From: Salvia splendens
Lineage: Eukaryota; Streptophyta; Magnoliopsida; Lamiales; Lamiaceae
NCBI RefSeq assembly: GCF_004379255.2
Contig: NC_056036.1
Coordinates: 43,487,576-43,551,575 of the forward strand
Length of the DNA stretch: 64,000 nt
Reading direction: 5' to 3'
Shown here: piece after piece, positions 23,771-36,793 of the stretch
Layout: each line of letters opens with the position of its first letter
Position numbering within the stretch: position 1 is the stretch's first letter
Program-made: the position numbers and the translations under genes
Notes under the pieces: model-generated
Seen by the model: the letters and a program-made list of their open reading frames with translations, nothing else
What the model was told of the DNA's origin: nothing
Databases searched by the model: none

Positions 23771-26700
23771 CTACCTTGGCCCGGATAGCTCCATAGCCTC
23801 AACTACAAGGGAGGATTCGTCTATCAAGTCCGAGTATCTTTGAACGGGATGTTCAAATGATCGGTATCTAGGGGGCTCATTGTTCTGTGATTGCTCCTCC
23901 CACTTCTCTGCTTGGCCATCGCCTTCCAGCATTCTCAAAACCTCTGACATTTTAGGCCGATGCAACGGATTGAACTGCGTGCACAGCAATGCCACCTCAA
24001 CCATTTCCTTAAGCTCTGTTTCATCATACTCTCTCTTCAGGTCTTTGTCTGCCATAAGCCTCAGCTTCCCTTCTCGGTGAAGCTTCTTTACCTATATCAC
24101 CAATTTAGCAACATCATCAACATTGTGTATGTAAGAGTTTTAAAAGGCGAGAGCATGGTGGTGGTCGTCATACCCAGTCTAGTATCACCCCTTTATGGTT
24201 ATTTCCCCGCCCAAAGTCGACAGCTTTTTGTCCTGTGATCAGCTCCAGGAGTAGGATTCCGAACCCGAAGACATCAGTCTTCTCGGATGATTGGCCCGTC
24301 GAGAGGTATTCCGGCGCTATGTGACCAACAGTGCCACGGACAGCTGTTGTGACATGAGAATCGCGGTGGTCCAGGAGCTTCGCCAATCCAAAGTCGCCAA
24401 CCACAGCCTCAAAGTCTTCATCCAGCAGAATGTTGGCTGCTTTGACGTCGCGATGGATGACTCTGGGGTCACACTGCTCGTGCAGATACACCAGACCCCG
24501 TGCACTGCCCAGCGCTATCCTCTTCCGCCTTGACCAGTCCAGTACTGGCTTCCCATGGACATGGTCTGCCAAAACAATCAATTTATGGATACCTTTACAT
24601 AATGATCAACTGATGATTGATTGTTGGATTTTGCTTACCTTTCAGTCTCGATGCCACACTGCCATTTGGCATGTACGGATAGATTAGGAGTCGCTCGCTT
24701 TCAGTCGAGCAGAACCCCCAGAGTCGGAGGAGATTTCTGTGAACAGCCAAACTGATCAACTCTACCTCTGTCTGGAACTGTATCTCTCCACCAACAGCAT
24801 TGTAATCCTTTATCCTTTTCACAGCCACTACAGTCCCGTTGTTCAAGCGACCCTTGTATACAACACCGAATCCTCCCTTGCCTAGTATATTCTTCGCATT
24901 GAAATGATCAGTTGCATCTCTAAGCTCCTTGAAAGTATACCTTCTCAAATGCCCTAGGCGTACCTCAGGGTCATATTGCTCTGTTAAAAATCATAGCAAT
25001 GGAAGTCAGTTCCAAACCAAGACAAGTTTCTGTGATTGCATTAGCACGTGCAAAATAAACATAGTATTCGGATATGATGCAACGAGGAGCAAACAAAGCT
25101 TCTCCCGAGGAAAGAGGAATGATGAACAATGAGAACTTTTGCTTTACATATATGAGTGTAATTCTAAAATGAACGGGCGAGCAGAAGCATGTTGAGGACC
25201 AGTTCTACGAGCTATAAAAAGAAACTATCGAGCAAAAAAACTTGTCGGGCTCAGTGGTTACCATCTCAACGCCAATATTCATTAACTTTCAAGAACCAGA
25301 TGAGACACATCTATTTATCAATATAAATTGCATACATTCATTCGTGTTCTAACAATGTAAACTCACCGTTAATATCAAAAAATATCTGTTGATGTCGCAT
25401 GTATCGCCACCAAAACAGCAAGCCAACAACAACTATGATTAAAAAGGAACCACCAAAGCTTGCTCCAAAAGCAACTGCAACATGATGTTTTGTTCCAGAG
25501 TCTGATTGACCTGCGTAGGAAGCAGATATCAGATAATATATTATCTCGATCATGAGGCACAAGCCATGGAAGAAGATGAGATGATATTTGCCTTTAACAG
25601 CATCTGGTGGGAAGGACAACGGCTCTGGGTAGACAACAGAACAATTGTTTCGAGAATTCTGTCCACAAATTAGAGGGTTCCCAACCATTCTGAAAACCGA
25701 TTCGAGCAATGAGGCTACTTAAAATTAGCAACGAGTATAATGCAATATGAGTACAAATTAGTCCATGTAACTAGAAAGATAACTCACTTAAACGTTCTAG
25801 CATGGATTTTAGGCAACGAGCCACTGAAATTATTGAAGGAAATGTCTCTGCAAGAATTGATAATACAATAAGCCTACAGTTAATGAATGAAGGAGGATAC
25901 TACAGCCATTTTGAGAAATGAAGGATGACATACACGAGAGTGAGGCTCTCGACTTTGGTCAGAGAGTTGGGAATAGGTCCAGTAAGGCTGTTATTGTTAA
26001 GCCGCCTGTCTTGCCAGAAGAATAGCAGGCATGAGAATCAATCTTCAGAAAGTAGTGGTATTAGTTAATTAGTTGATTGTATAATTCTCAAACTCACAGA
26101 TAGTTCAAGTTCTTCAGATGCCCCAGAGAACTGGGAATTTCACCAGATAGCCTGTTAACAGAGAGGTCGAGCGCTTGAAGCTTTTCTAACTTCCCAACAG
26201 CGGCCGGAATAGTACCAGTGATTCCATTGTTTTGCAGTAACCTACAGAGACACAGGCATTAGGAAAATCACACTCCATCCAAGAAGCAAGCATTATCTAA
26301 ACTACTTACACAGATAGCAAGTTAGTGAGGTTCGCTATCCGGGGCGACAGAGTTCCAGATAGGCCAAGGCTAGATAGTCCTCTGGTTAACCATCAATAAA
26401 GATCAGTGATAAGATTGAAAAACTTTTTCACTACTATGCAAGCATTGGTAACAAGAAAGATTAGTGATGGCATTAAGAAAACAATTTCAGCATTAGTTTC
26501 GGCGGCCGAGCAACTTACAGAGCAGAGACATAACCATCTAGGCCACAAGTAACCATTCTCCAGCTACAAGGATCAACAGAATTAGCATCCCAATTTTCCA
26601 GCACATTGAAAGGATCGTGTAAGTCATTCTTTATTGCGATCAGAGCAACAACTGCATGGAGTTGCAAGAACAGGAACAAAACTAGTGCTCAGTTTCATAC

Positions 26701-27053
26701 TTTCCTCTCAACAAATATTGTAAGGCAGAGCATTAAAGATAACAAGTAAGTAGATGAAAAACAGGAAACATTTATTACTGGAGCCACTATAAAAGTCCAA
26801 TTTAATGAAGAGACAGCGGTAAACACATTCAAGAACATTAGGCACAAGGATTTGGAGATCCACACAAAAGAACATTCCATAGAATTTCCAAATTACTGAG
26901 CAAAGAAAACTAAAAAAACAAAACCTTTTTTCAGAAAGAAGAAAATTTACCTTCATAATTTACACCAGAAGGAGATAGAGTTGAATGAGAAGCCTCAATT
27001 AAGGCCAAAACCATCAATCCCACTAGCCAAAGCAGGAACTTTCCTCTTTCCAT
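23771..27053 (-). CDS. NIK3: LRR receptor-like kinase, NIK3 type (11 exons)
   Basis: Plasma-membrane LRR-II receptor kinase related to NSP-interacting kinases and SERKs, which act in antiviral and developmental signalling. Exons in transcription order: 27053-26951, 26651-26519, 26381-26310, 26241-26098, 26005-25934, 25847-25788, 25689-25592, 25510-25367, 24980-24639, 24565-24174, 24091-23771. Phases agree; 626 residues, against 632 remembered for NIK3. The signal peptide is [20 protein letters not shown]. An N-terminal LRR cap ([14 protein letters not shown]) and about four to five LRRs follow; the exon lengths 72, 144 and 72 are typical of the family. The transmembrane helix is in 25367-25510. 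Kinase: [11 protein letters not shown], Lys330 in VAVKR, Asp429 in [11 protein letters not shown] at 447-449, activation loop [16 protein letters not shown]. The tail [15 protein letters not shown] is diagnostic. Exon 25592-25689 ends in a GC rather than GT donor. NIK3 is preferred over NIK1/2 because of IFFDINEQYDPEV. Confidence 0.9.
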
Positions 27054-28490
27054 ACTCCACTAATTTCACCTTCTCTGCATAATTCTCATTCCCTACATAG
27101 AACAAGTGATTCTCACCGCAATTCACACACTCCACACACAATGCTCATACCAAATAAAGTAGTCCCAATCCCACCATCACCAAACAAAGATTTCCCACTT
27201 CTAGATTCCGAAACTACTCACTGAATCTCCAATAAATCCACCAGCTTTAGGCAAAAAAACAAAAGGCCCGGATGATAAAGGTGCTTTCTTGATCCAAACG
27301 GAGCAGATTTCTTACCCAAAATGTTCACAAGCATGGGATGAAGTGAAACCAAAAAAATGAGGGGTATTTTCTTAAAAACAAAGGCTTGAGATGTGGGAAT
27401 TGAGTTTGTATATGAATTCCACGCAGTTTTAACCTTCTATCCGTCTTTGCCTATGCAAAAAAAGGTAAAAAGAGAAAAATCTCTACAGCTTATAGCATCT
27501 GATTCTTTACAAAAATGAAAAATCCACTAGTTTTTTCAAGAACAGTATAACTCTACACACTTCAGTCTTCACTCTTCAGCCATAATTCACACATTTCAAT
27601 AGTGTATTTACAAAGTAAGATAGTTCTGCAAAAAGGTGCATAACATAAAGCCTGTAAAGCCAACGACGCCTCACAGATACAGATGTGATATGTGGAGTTT
27701 TATGTATTGTGAAAAGCTACTTGTATTTTTTCGGGGAACCAATAAATTTGCTTTGAATTCGATGATTTGGACTGACGAGCAGATAGAACAATGGCATATG
27801 AGCATACCTTTAGATTAAAAATATAATCAGATTAGAAAGAAAAAATACAGATATTTTATGGCAGGAAAATTTATTTGGCAGGTCACGAGCTATGGCCTTT
27901 TTTGTCACTTCTTTGTCGGTTTACGGACTTTTTTTTATTTTTTAAAATTTAAATTGTAATGATTTGGATCTGTTAAAGTTAATTGGCATACAAGGCCATT
28001 GACTTCTTTTTTAATCAAACACTTTTCTTCGCAGTTGTTATCAGAGTGATTTATTATAATTTCAGTCACCAATAAAATTTAATTTACTGAGAATTGTTAG
28101 TATACCGTAGTTTAGTAGTAGTAGTACGTAATGCAGTATGTAATTTACTTATTTTTTAGAGGTGGTTGATATATAATAGTGTAACAATAGTAAAGTAATA
28201 TGGACAAGGAACAATAAGAGGCAGTGATAAATATACATAAATTGTATAAATACTTATCTTCCTTTAGAGACATAATTTTACATGTTTGAAGTATTAATAA
28301 CTTATTTTATTAAATATTTTATCCTATAGACTATACATTAATTTTTAAATAAAGTATGGTTGGTGAAGGAATAGTTATGTGGTTATTAGGTAAGAGTTGA
28401 TATGGTTTGTTCAGCTACCCAATATAATCAAAACCATTTATTTTCATAAAATACTAATTTTGTAAGACATATAGATAGGGGGTGCGTTAA
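27054..28490. other. Spacer and 5' leader of NIK3
   Basis: AT-rich, no supported ORF. The first 400 bases upstream of the NIK3 ATG probably hold its leader and promoter on the minus strand. Confidence 0.4.
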
Positions 28491-28791
28491 AATGACAATA
28501 CCTCTTAAAGTAACACCATACCATCATTCCTAGCCAATCATTTGTACACATGAACGAATAATCAGCTGCCATGTGGCAATCATAAAAAATGTTCAAGGGT
28601 AAATTTCTCGGGCAGCAATATCCAATACACTATACAACAATTTTTTCTCGATCAGCAATATCCAATACGCTAGACAGCAATCTATAGATTGTTGTCTAGC
28701 ATTTACACTATTGTTGTATAGCGTTTATAATATTGCTGGATACGTGGTGTCACAGTGTCACTTTAAGAGGTGTTGTCATTTTAACGCAAAC
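28491..28791. mobile_element. Foldback MITE of about 300 bp
   Basis: The ends are inverted repeats of about 35 bp: GCGTTAAAATGACAATACCT on the left and the complement with few changes on the right (about 28760-28789). The interior is also self-complementary (CGCTAGACAGCAATCTATAG against ATTGTTGTCTAGCAT), so the whole element would fold as one hairpin. No target-site duplication was convincing and I cannot name the superfamily. Confidence 0.65.
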
Positions 28792-29120
28792 TCGTACGTA
28801 CAACTATATTTCAACTGCAACTTATCTTGTTTGTCATGTGCACATAATTGTAGATCAAATGTATATTCAAGAGTTAAAAGGAATAGGCGTGGGAATCTTT
28901 ATCACAAATTTCTTTTTCTTCTACTCAATTAATTTATTTTTTCCAATGTATAAGGATCCTTTTTTTTATTTCAATGTTGGGTACATGACTTCACATTAAT
29001 GTTGGAAAAATGTTCTTTAATCTGTGTTTTGTGAAACACTAGGCGTAAGGGTATTTCTGTCGCATTGGAAAAGCTGAATATTCTCTGGTCAACAATTGTA
29101 ACAAATTTAATTCTTTATCA

Positions 29121-29305
29121 TTCCATTCGTCCCAATTAAGTCGAGTCTTAAGAAATTGTGTTAAAAAATATAAAAAATAAATAAAGCAGAGAAGATAAAA
29201 ATAAAATAAAATAAAATAGATGATGAAATAAAATAAGAATAATGGAATACTTGTATTTTATCAAAAAATAAAATAACTCAATTTAATTGTGACATCCAAA
29301 AAAAA
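29121..29305. mobile_element. Degenerate Stowaway-like MITE
   Basis: Left end ATTCCATTCGTCCCAATTAAG and right end CAATTTAATTGTGACATCC are imperfect inverted repeats of the Stowaway type; the interior is A-rich. Boundaries are approximate. Confidence 0.4.
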
Positions 29306-29706
29306 ATACTATAATTCAACTTCGTTAAGACCAGGAGCAAAGGACTATCCAGGACCTACACCGATGTATTGACGGTCATTTTAAAATCTCGCATAACAAA
29401 ATGGGATACGATGAGGAAGTACTATATTACTTCAAACCTATAGTATTCTATTTCTACTACTATTAAGGAATTTTTTTCACGCATCCCGATGACCGATGAC
29501 GGAAGCAAGAAAGAAAATATGCTTTTTAGTTTTTAGACTAAAGGCCCTTTTTGGTCCTAAACATATGGAAATTTTATGATTTTGGTCCAAAACATTATCT
29601 TTTGAATTATTCGGTCCCTTCACAAATAAAAATGGGTCACATTTAGTCCTAATTGGATAATGGTCAACGAATATTAAGTTAATTTTGACCGGATTAAATT
29701 AATAAT

Positions 29707-32700
29707 TAAGTTAAATTAATAAGGAATTGACTCCATCTCAAGTGTTTCCTGCTCAGTTTTAGGAGCTTGTTCCTTAGAAAGTTTGAAGCTCTGTGAGAGA
29801 GGAGTTGTGGCTGCTTTAGCATTCTCCATGTTGAATTTCTTGAGAACTTTTTCAATATAGTCTGACTGAAATAGCTACAGCCTTCTATCACTTCTGTTTA
29901 TCTGGATATTCATACCCAAAATCTTCCTTGCTTCACCCAAATCCTTCATCTCAAAACTGGACTGCAGATCAGTTTTTATCCTCTGTATCTCAACCATAGA
30001 TGGGCCAGCAAGGAGCATATCATCAACATAAAGCAAAAGATAGGCAACTGGAGTACCTCCTCTTTTCTTTATGTAAATGCAATCATCAAATTTGGACCTT
30101 ATGAAATTAAGTCTCACCATCTGCTTATCAAATTTCCTATTCCATTGCTTAGGACTTTGCTTTAGTCCATAAAGACTTTTCTTCAACAAGCAGACTTTAT
30201 TTTCTTCTCCAACCTTAGCATAGCCTTCTGGTTGATTCATGAAAATAGTTTTTTCAAGATCCCCATTGAGAAAGGCAGTCTTAACATCAAGTTGCTGCAA
30301 TTCCCAATTCAACTGATTCACAACAGCAAGTAATATTCTTATTGAAGTGTGCTTCACAACTGGGGCAAACACCTCATTGAAATCAACACCTTCCTCCTGT
30401 GTAAACCCTCGAGCCACCAAACGAGCCTTGAACTTTATTCTGTCCTTATCAGTGGTCTCAACTTTCTTCTTAAACACCCACTTACAGCTCACTAATTTTC
30501 TTTCCTTTCCATCAACTTTCAGCTGAGACTTGTCAACCAATATCCAAGTTCTGTTTTTCAGTAATGGCTCACTTTCTTCATTCATGGCTTCTATCCACCT
30601 TTCTTTGTCTTTGCTTTCCATAGCTTCCTTGTAGGTGAGAGGATCAAAGAGCTCTATATTCTCTGCAGCACACAGAGCATAATACACAACATCAGCTTCA
30701 GAATACCTAGCAGGAGCCTTCACATTCTGTCTCCTCACTCTATCTCTAGCAAGCTGGTAGTTACTCAAATCTTCCTCAGTCTCCATATCTCCTCCACCTT
30801 GACTGAAAGAACCACCTGTATCTGGTTCTAAATCACTATCTGACACACTGGCTCCACCAACCTCATGGCTTACTGAACCTGGCTCCACCTTGAACAATTC
30901 ACTGCCTGCATCATCAGAAGTCTTACTTTGATTTAGGTAAGGAAACTGAGTTTCTACAAACTTCACATCCCTACTAATGATCACCTTTTACTTCCAAGGC
31001 TCAATACACCAGAGCCTATATCCTTTTACTCCCATCTGATAACCAAGCATAATACATTTCAAGGCTCTTGCTTCAAGCTTATTTTGTCTGATATGAGCAT
31101 AGGCTGCACACCCAAACACCTTGTACTTAGAGTAATCACCATGAACTCCATTCCACATATAATCTGGAGTTTCTGATTTCAATGCAGTAGCTGGACATTT
31201 GTTGATCAAATAGGCAGCAGTATACACAGCTTCACCCCAGAATTTACTGCTCAATCCAGAACTAAGAAGTAAGCAACTTACTCTCTCAAGTATAGTTCTG
31301 TTCATTCTCTCTGCAACCCCATTTTGTTGGGGGTTGCAAGGAGTTGTCCTGTGGCGCTTCATGCCCTTCTCTTACAGTACAAATCAAACTCCTTAGATAA
31401 ATACTCAAGCCCATTATATGTCCTAAGGCACTTCACACTTCTATCTTTCTCTAACTCCACTTCGTTGCACCACAGTTTGAACTTAGAGAAAGTCTCCGAT
31501 TTTTCTTTCAGAATTACACCCACAACTTCCTACTATAGTCATCAATAATAGACAAGTAGTATCTCCCTCCACCAACAGAATTTACAGGAGCAGTCCCCCA
31601 CAAGTCACTATGAATGTAATCTAATGGTGCTGTGGATGAGTGTATACCTGTAGGGTATGGAGCCTTCTTTGCCTTTGCAAGGATACACTGCTCACATGAA
31701 TCAAGTTTGCTACTGGTATCTCCATGTATCAAATTATCAGCAGAAATAGCATAACTCTCTTCATCCACAGCATTTGTAGTAAGATAATAGAGAATGTTCT
31801 GTCTCTCTGCCTCCATTACCACCTTATCTCCTGACTTCACCAGCATCTTCCCATTAGTCAGTAGAACACTGAAGCCTTTCTGCTCCAACATGCCCAAAGA
31901 GATCAAATTCCTTTTGACTTGTGGAATAAACCTTACTTCAGTAAGGATTTTGATAAAACCATCTTTCAACCTCAGCTTCACTTTCCCTACTCCCCTGATC
32001 TTGCATATGTTGTTATTTCCAAGAAGCACTGTCCCATCAGTTTCATAGAGATCATGGAACCAACTCTTATTAGGGCACATGTGAAAGCCGCACCCTGAGT
32101 CCATAATCCGAGACTCACTGACCCTTCTATCCATCACATTCATGAGCTGCGCAGGAGGATCAATCCCCTCTACACAATCTGAAGAATTCTGCCCTTTGCC
32201 CTCAGAGGCTTGCTTCCTCTTCCAGGAAAAACAGTCTTTCTTTAAGTGTCCTGGTTTCTTACACCAGTGACATGACCTTGTTTCTTTAGGCGCATCAGAG
32301 TTTGAAGCCTTGGACTCTTCAAACTTTTTCTTGAACTTTGGCTTCTTGAATTTCTTTACATTCAAAGCTTCTGCAGCCTGCACATTAGAACTTTTGGTTG
32401 TGCTTCTCTGTAACTCTTTTGCCATAAGTGCTGCATAAACTTCAGAGTAGGTAATCGGCTTATCTCTGCCATATATAATAGCATCACTCAGTTGATCATA
32501 GGAGCTGGGCAAAGCATTAAGAGTCAAAATGGCCTTATCTTCATCAGAGATCTTGACATCTACTGATCCGAGATCATCAATGATCTTGTTGAACTCCTCT
32601 AGTTGCTCAATGATAGATCTCTCGGCAACAAAACTATAGGAGTAGAGCCTCTTCTTCATGTAGAGCCTATTCGCCAGAGATTTGGCCCAAGTAAACTTCA

Positions 32701-32975
32701 TCTAGCCTTTCAAGAATCTCCACCGCAGTCTTTGCTTCCTGTACTTCCCTCAAAACTTTATCTCCTAGGCATAAAATGACTGCACTGTGAGCCTTCAGCT
32801 GCATCTCGTCAAATTTAGCTTGAGATTTCTCATCAAGAACTGGACCCTTCCCCTTTTCTGCCGGAGTCAAAACTGCAGTCAGCCCTTGTTGAATGAGAAC
32901 AACCTTCATCTTCATCTTCCACAGGCTGTAATCATTCTTGCCTGTGAATTTTTCTGCATCGAGTCTTGCAGCCAT
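29707..32975 (-). pseudogene. Copia gag-pol remnant (gag, PR, INT, RT)
   Basis: Order on the minus strand: gag start MAARLDAEKFTGKNDYSLWK at 32975; frame break near 32690; zinc knuckle CHWCKKPGHLKKDC; protease motif DSGCGFHMCP; integrase with HSDLWG, a stop or frame break near 31514-31360, NGVAERMNRT and FGCAAYAH; RT from 30984 with WIEAMNEE, VKTAFLNG and YVDDMLLAG; a stop near 29875 and a few more codons to 29710. The second catalytic Asp of integrase (normally TDNG) is Tyr here (LRTYNGLEY, about 31415). It encodes no functional enzyme set. Confidence 0.85.
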
Positions 32976-33032
32976 AGAGATCGTCTGAACTTCCGCAAGA
33001 CCAACCTCAATTTCCCACCGGACGGCGCCACT

Positions 33033-33369
33033 TGTTAACTCTCTCTCCAGTTAGCTCACCCTCTCGAAGATGAAAACCTAATTGCAGAAGCTAATGTGTG
33101 AAGATGAAGAACAAGAAGTAAAATTGGGGATTCTTGGAGAAAAGATAAACTCTCTTATTGAATTGAACTATCACTCAATTACAATTACAAGTACTCTGCT
33201 ATATATGAAGTACATATATGCAGCAACTGCTCTTAACAAATCAGAGCTAGAAAACAACAACCAAGAGCATCCAACGGCTCTTTTGTAACTAACTTTTCTC
33301 CTTGAGCCAACAGCTTCTTCACTTTCTTGATTCCTCAAACTTAGAGGTGAGTGTGAGCTCAATCTCACA
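33033..33369 (-). repeat. 5' LTR of the truncated Copia element
   Basis: 337-bp segment that reads TGTGAGATTGAGC at its 5' end and GAGAGTTAACA at its 3' end on the minus strand (TG...CA). It directly precedes the primer-binding-type sequence. No second copy was found in the window, so the outer boundary rests on the TG/CA rule. Confidence 0.6.
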
Positions 33370-35233
33370 ATTTCTTCAAGATTGTACTATATTGTGTTTG
33401 CTTATATAATTTGACAGAAAATAATACTCCTAGAATTCATGTTGTGAATATTAAATGTACTTATTAATTTTTGATGTTTTTACGATAGTTGTAGTAAAGA
33501 CAAATTTCTTGAGGCCCATTTATGAAAACAGTAATGAAATACAATCCAAATGATTGGAAATTTTGGGAAATTCAAAAAAAAAAAAAAGTAAGATAAAGTG
33601 GTTATAAGGATTAATTAGCAACTTCAAGCATCAGTGCATTCAATAGCCTGATTGCAGATTCCAGTCATGGTTCCCTCTGGTCCATAAGCATATCAATCCG
33701 TAAGGTTGTTTATATTCATCGACAACGTATGTGTGCGCACGTGTGTTTATATATAAACCACAATAGGAATGCCGATTTCTTCACCAACAATCTTCATTAT
33801 CTCGACTCCCTTCTGGTGATTAGGTCCTCCTCCTCATTATGGCACCTAACAATGGTGGACATCATGCAATTTTAATTTAACTTTTTTTTTAGGTGAAGGC
33901 AAATAAGCCCATTAGCTCACAAATTAACTGAGGCCATTGATTAAGCTTGACCAATTAAATACCAAATAAATTAAATTAATCAAGTGAGGCCTAACCCATT
34001 AGCCCAACACCTTCAAAAAAATAAAATATAACATGGCCTGTTAATTAAATTAAAAACCACCCATCAACAAATGCAATTAATTATTTGAATTGCCCAAAAT
34101 ATTAAAAGTTTAATAAAATATAATTACACAATTGTAGTTAAATTGAGGATTTTTAATCTGAAAAACAACTAGCTATGGGCCTATCACTTATGGCATATGA
34201 ATATGTAAAAAGGGTAAATAAATCAGAAATAAATAGATTTGTCTGTGATAAGATAAGGCCGGTTCATTCATTTAATGGAGTAAATTAATTTTCCACCTAA
34301 TGATTACTAATACCATCAAAATAAATTAATAAGAAATTAATTTTGTTACACTTTATTAAGAAAAAAAAAACTAATGAGGGCTGATTTTACTTTTCTATTT
34401 GTTTCTCAATTTAGGATGTGACTCTTAATTATCCTAATGACTTTACGTCCCAATTCATTTGCTCATTATCTTAGGCACGTTACCAAAAAAAATGAGGGCC
34501 AGAATTTTAAAAGGTAAGAAAAGTCTAATTGGAAGTGATTAAGCTTTGATTAGAGACAACGAAACGTCATTAATCACGCCACATGAATATTTGATTGCAA
34601 TAAAAGGTCCAAAAAAACCGTTGTACATAATTGTATAGATTTTATTTTTCTTTTTGTTGTTGTTGATTTCAATTGAATAATAACGAAAGTGGGGTTAATG
34701 GTGGAGTTAATGGACAATTATCGTATGGATTAGCGATAAGCATCAAAATAATTATATAAGAATACAGTCATTAATGAATGGCAGCCACTCCTTTCAATTA
34801 TTGTTATCAACTATGATTATTTACCTTGCCCTTAGTGCAGATTTTATGATCAACTTTTTAAATCAGCCCTAATAAATGGAAAAGATTTTATTTTGAAAAT
34901 CAATCTTGTACTCCCCTCATCCCGACTTATATAATGAATTTCACTGACATGAATACTAAGAAAAATATATTTGTTGAGTTAAATAAAAAAGAATTGTACT
35001 CCTACTTAATTTCTGAAATGAATCTTGTACTCCCATTTGTTGAGTTATATGATGACTTTCGTTTCACCAAAATTAAGAATAGTGTTTTAATTTATGAAAT
35101 CAATTTTGTACTGTCTTGATCTCTTATGTGATGAATTACATTTTTGTACTGTCTTGAGCTCTACGAGGGGCTGGATTGGCTCTCTAACAATATAGCTAAC
35201 AAGGCAAGTTCGTGAGATACCTGTAAACTACTA
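33370..35233. other. AT-rich spacer
   Basis: Low-complexity A/T DNA with no supported ORF. Around 34905-35150 several diverged copies of a CTTGTACTCCC...ATATGATGA phrase occur, probably an old decayed MITE. Confidence 0.4.
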
Positions 35234-35409
35234 CTCCCTTCGTCCCACTCTAAGTTATACATTTTTCTTTTTGAGATGTTTACATTTTTCTTTTTGGGAT
35301 GTCCACATTTTTCTAAATGACATATCTAAAAATAGAAATATCACTCTCTCTATTTTTTCCTTCTCTCTACTAAAAAAGAAATGCTACACTCAAAGTGGGA
35401 CGGAGGGAG
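35234..35409. mobile_element. Stowaway-like MITE (176 bp)
   Basis: Flanked by TA (35232-35233, 35410-35411). Ends CTCCCTTCGTCCCACTCTAAG and AAAGTGGGACGGAGGGAG are inverted repeats. The interior is T/C-rich. Confidence 0.85.
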
Positions 35410-35637
35410 TAGTATTTTGTTCAGACTTGATGACCTTATTCGATCAATTTATGAATCTGAATCTGTTGTTACAGGGTTAAATGTTGTTCGGAGTTGCTTG
35501 GATAATGCGTTCAGCTGTGTTTTCATAGCCTTTATACAAGTCTGTGTGTTGAATGATTTCGTTTCAGAAAATTTGGAATTTCTTTTAGCACTTGTGCAAA
35601 TGGCTGTGTAAAAACTAAATGAAATTGTTTCATATGG

Positions 35638-35860
35638 GGGTATTTCTTTTTTAGTTCTAGGCTAAAACTTAAGTTCCATAATTCTTCTGGACTTTTTTTA
35701 AATTCCGGCTTTGGGAGAGACGTGTGAGGGGTCATGCGTCACCAAATTAATGAAACGCACTACATGACCCTCATGCGTCTCTCCCAAAGCTGGAATTTAA
35801 AAAAAAACAGAAGACTTATGGAACTTAAGTTTTAGCCTAGAAATAAAAAAGAAATAACCC
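35638..35860. mobile_element. Short palindrome-ladder MITE related to the 10.15-kb element
   Basis: A 223-bp, almost fully self-complementary element with ends GGGTATTTCTTTTTTAGTTC and GAAATAACCC, which resemble the ends of the 10153-11432 element. Its centre carries the same GACGCATGA/TCATGCGTC motif in two partial copies (35715-35788). No clean target-site duplication was seen. Confidence 0.7.
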
Positions 35861-36790
35861 TATGTTTACGGTACATCAGTCCTACATGTAATGCTATATT
35901 CATTCATAAAAGCTAATTATCTGTTTGCCCAATTGCATTTTTCTGATATTTGCGGTGCATTATCTCATTTTTATTTTGTTGTGTGGCTTTAATTATCTCT
36001 TAGTTAATTGAAATCAATTAGTTATATTTTTCATTATTATGCTAAAGTACGTTACTGTGGATGGGTTTAGTAATTGCTATAGACTCTGCTTCTCGAATAT
36101 ATCGAAATATGTCTAATGAACATTTGAAGTCGATAATATCATTCTACTACTTCATATAGTGTTCAAAGTTTCGGACAGCCTCACCTTAACATCGATACAC
36201 TTTTTTCTATAAATTTTCGCTAGTTTATAGTAAATTTGTATGATTTCTAACTTGATATTGAGAATTTTGCCTTTTTACATCAAATTAGATTGAGTTTGAA
36301 GTTTTAAGGGATGAACAATCTGTCCTACACATGAAAATTGAATGCAATAAAAAAAAATTTATGAAGAGGAAGACCAAATATAATTTTAAAAGAGACTTAT
36401 TAATTTGAATAAACTCATAAAGAATAACTAAGTACTTCAAATAAAATGACATTTACAATTTATTTTTATGTAAAGAGAATTACTATATTTATTTTAATAT
36501 AAACTTGATAAAATAAGAGATAGTAAAAAAAATAACAATTAAAAAACATTTATGGGAAAACTATGCAAATGGCTGATAAATGAAAAACTTACTCCTTATA
36601 AATAGACAAGACTAATTATTTTGTGTGAACATAGGTTAAGGGGATAGATATCTTTTATCCTATCTTGTGTACGAAAATATAGAATTAAAAAATTGTAGCT
36701 TTGAAACAAGTCAATATTCACATGCCCATTATTTATCCAATCCCAAAAAAATCACATTTTATCAATTCCATTCCAATTAGGGGTTAATCG
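35861..36790. other. AT-rich spacer
   Basis: No coding sequence or repeat recognised. Confidence 0.5.
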
Positions 36791-36793
36791 TTA

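Larger units (their letters stand above)
29707..33369 (-). mobile_element. Ty1/copia retrotransposon, truncated (no 3' end)
   Basis: Minus-strand Copia element. The 5' LTR is at 33033-33369 and a primer-binding-type sequence (TGGCGCCGTCC on the minus strand) follows at about 33020-33030. Gag, protease, integrase and reverse transcriptase regions run leftward to about 29710, where the polyprotein stops inside the motif MESIPY. RNase H and the 3' LTR are absent, so the end was deleted or cut by later rearrangement. Coding frames are broken several times; it cannot be autonomous. Confidence 0.85.

Noticed and set aside
24291..24687. Plus-strand ORFs opposite NIK3 kinase exons
   Set aside because: The minus strand encodes a conserved kinase core with matching splice sites, so these are shadows.
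25235..25280. tRNA-like phrase in a NIK3 intron (GGGCTCAGTGGTTACCATC)
   Set aside because: Only an A-box-like stretch is present; no B box or acceptor stem at the right distance.
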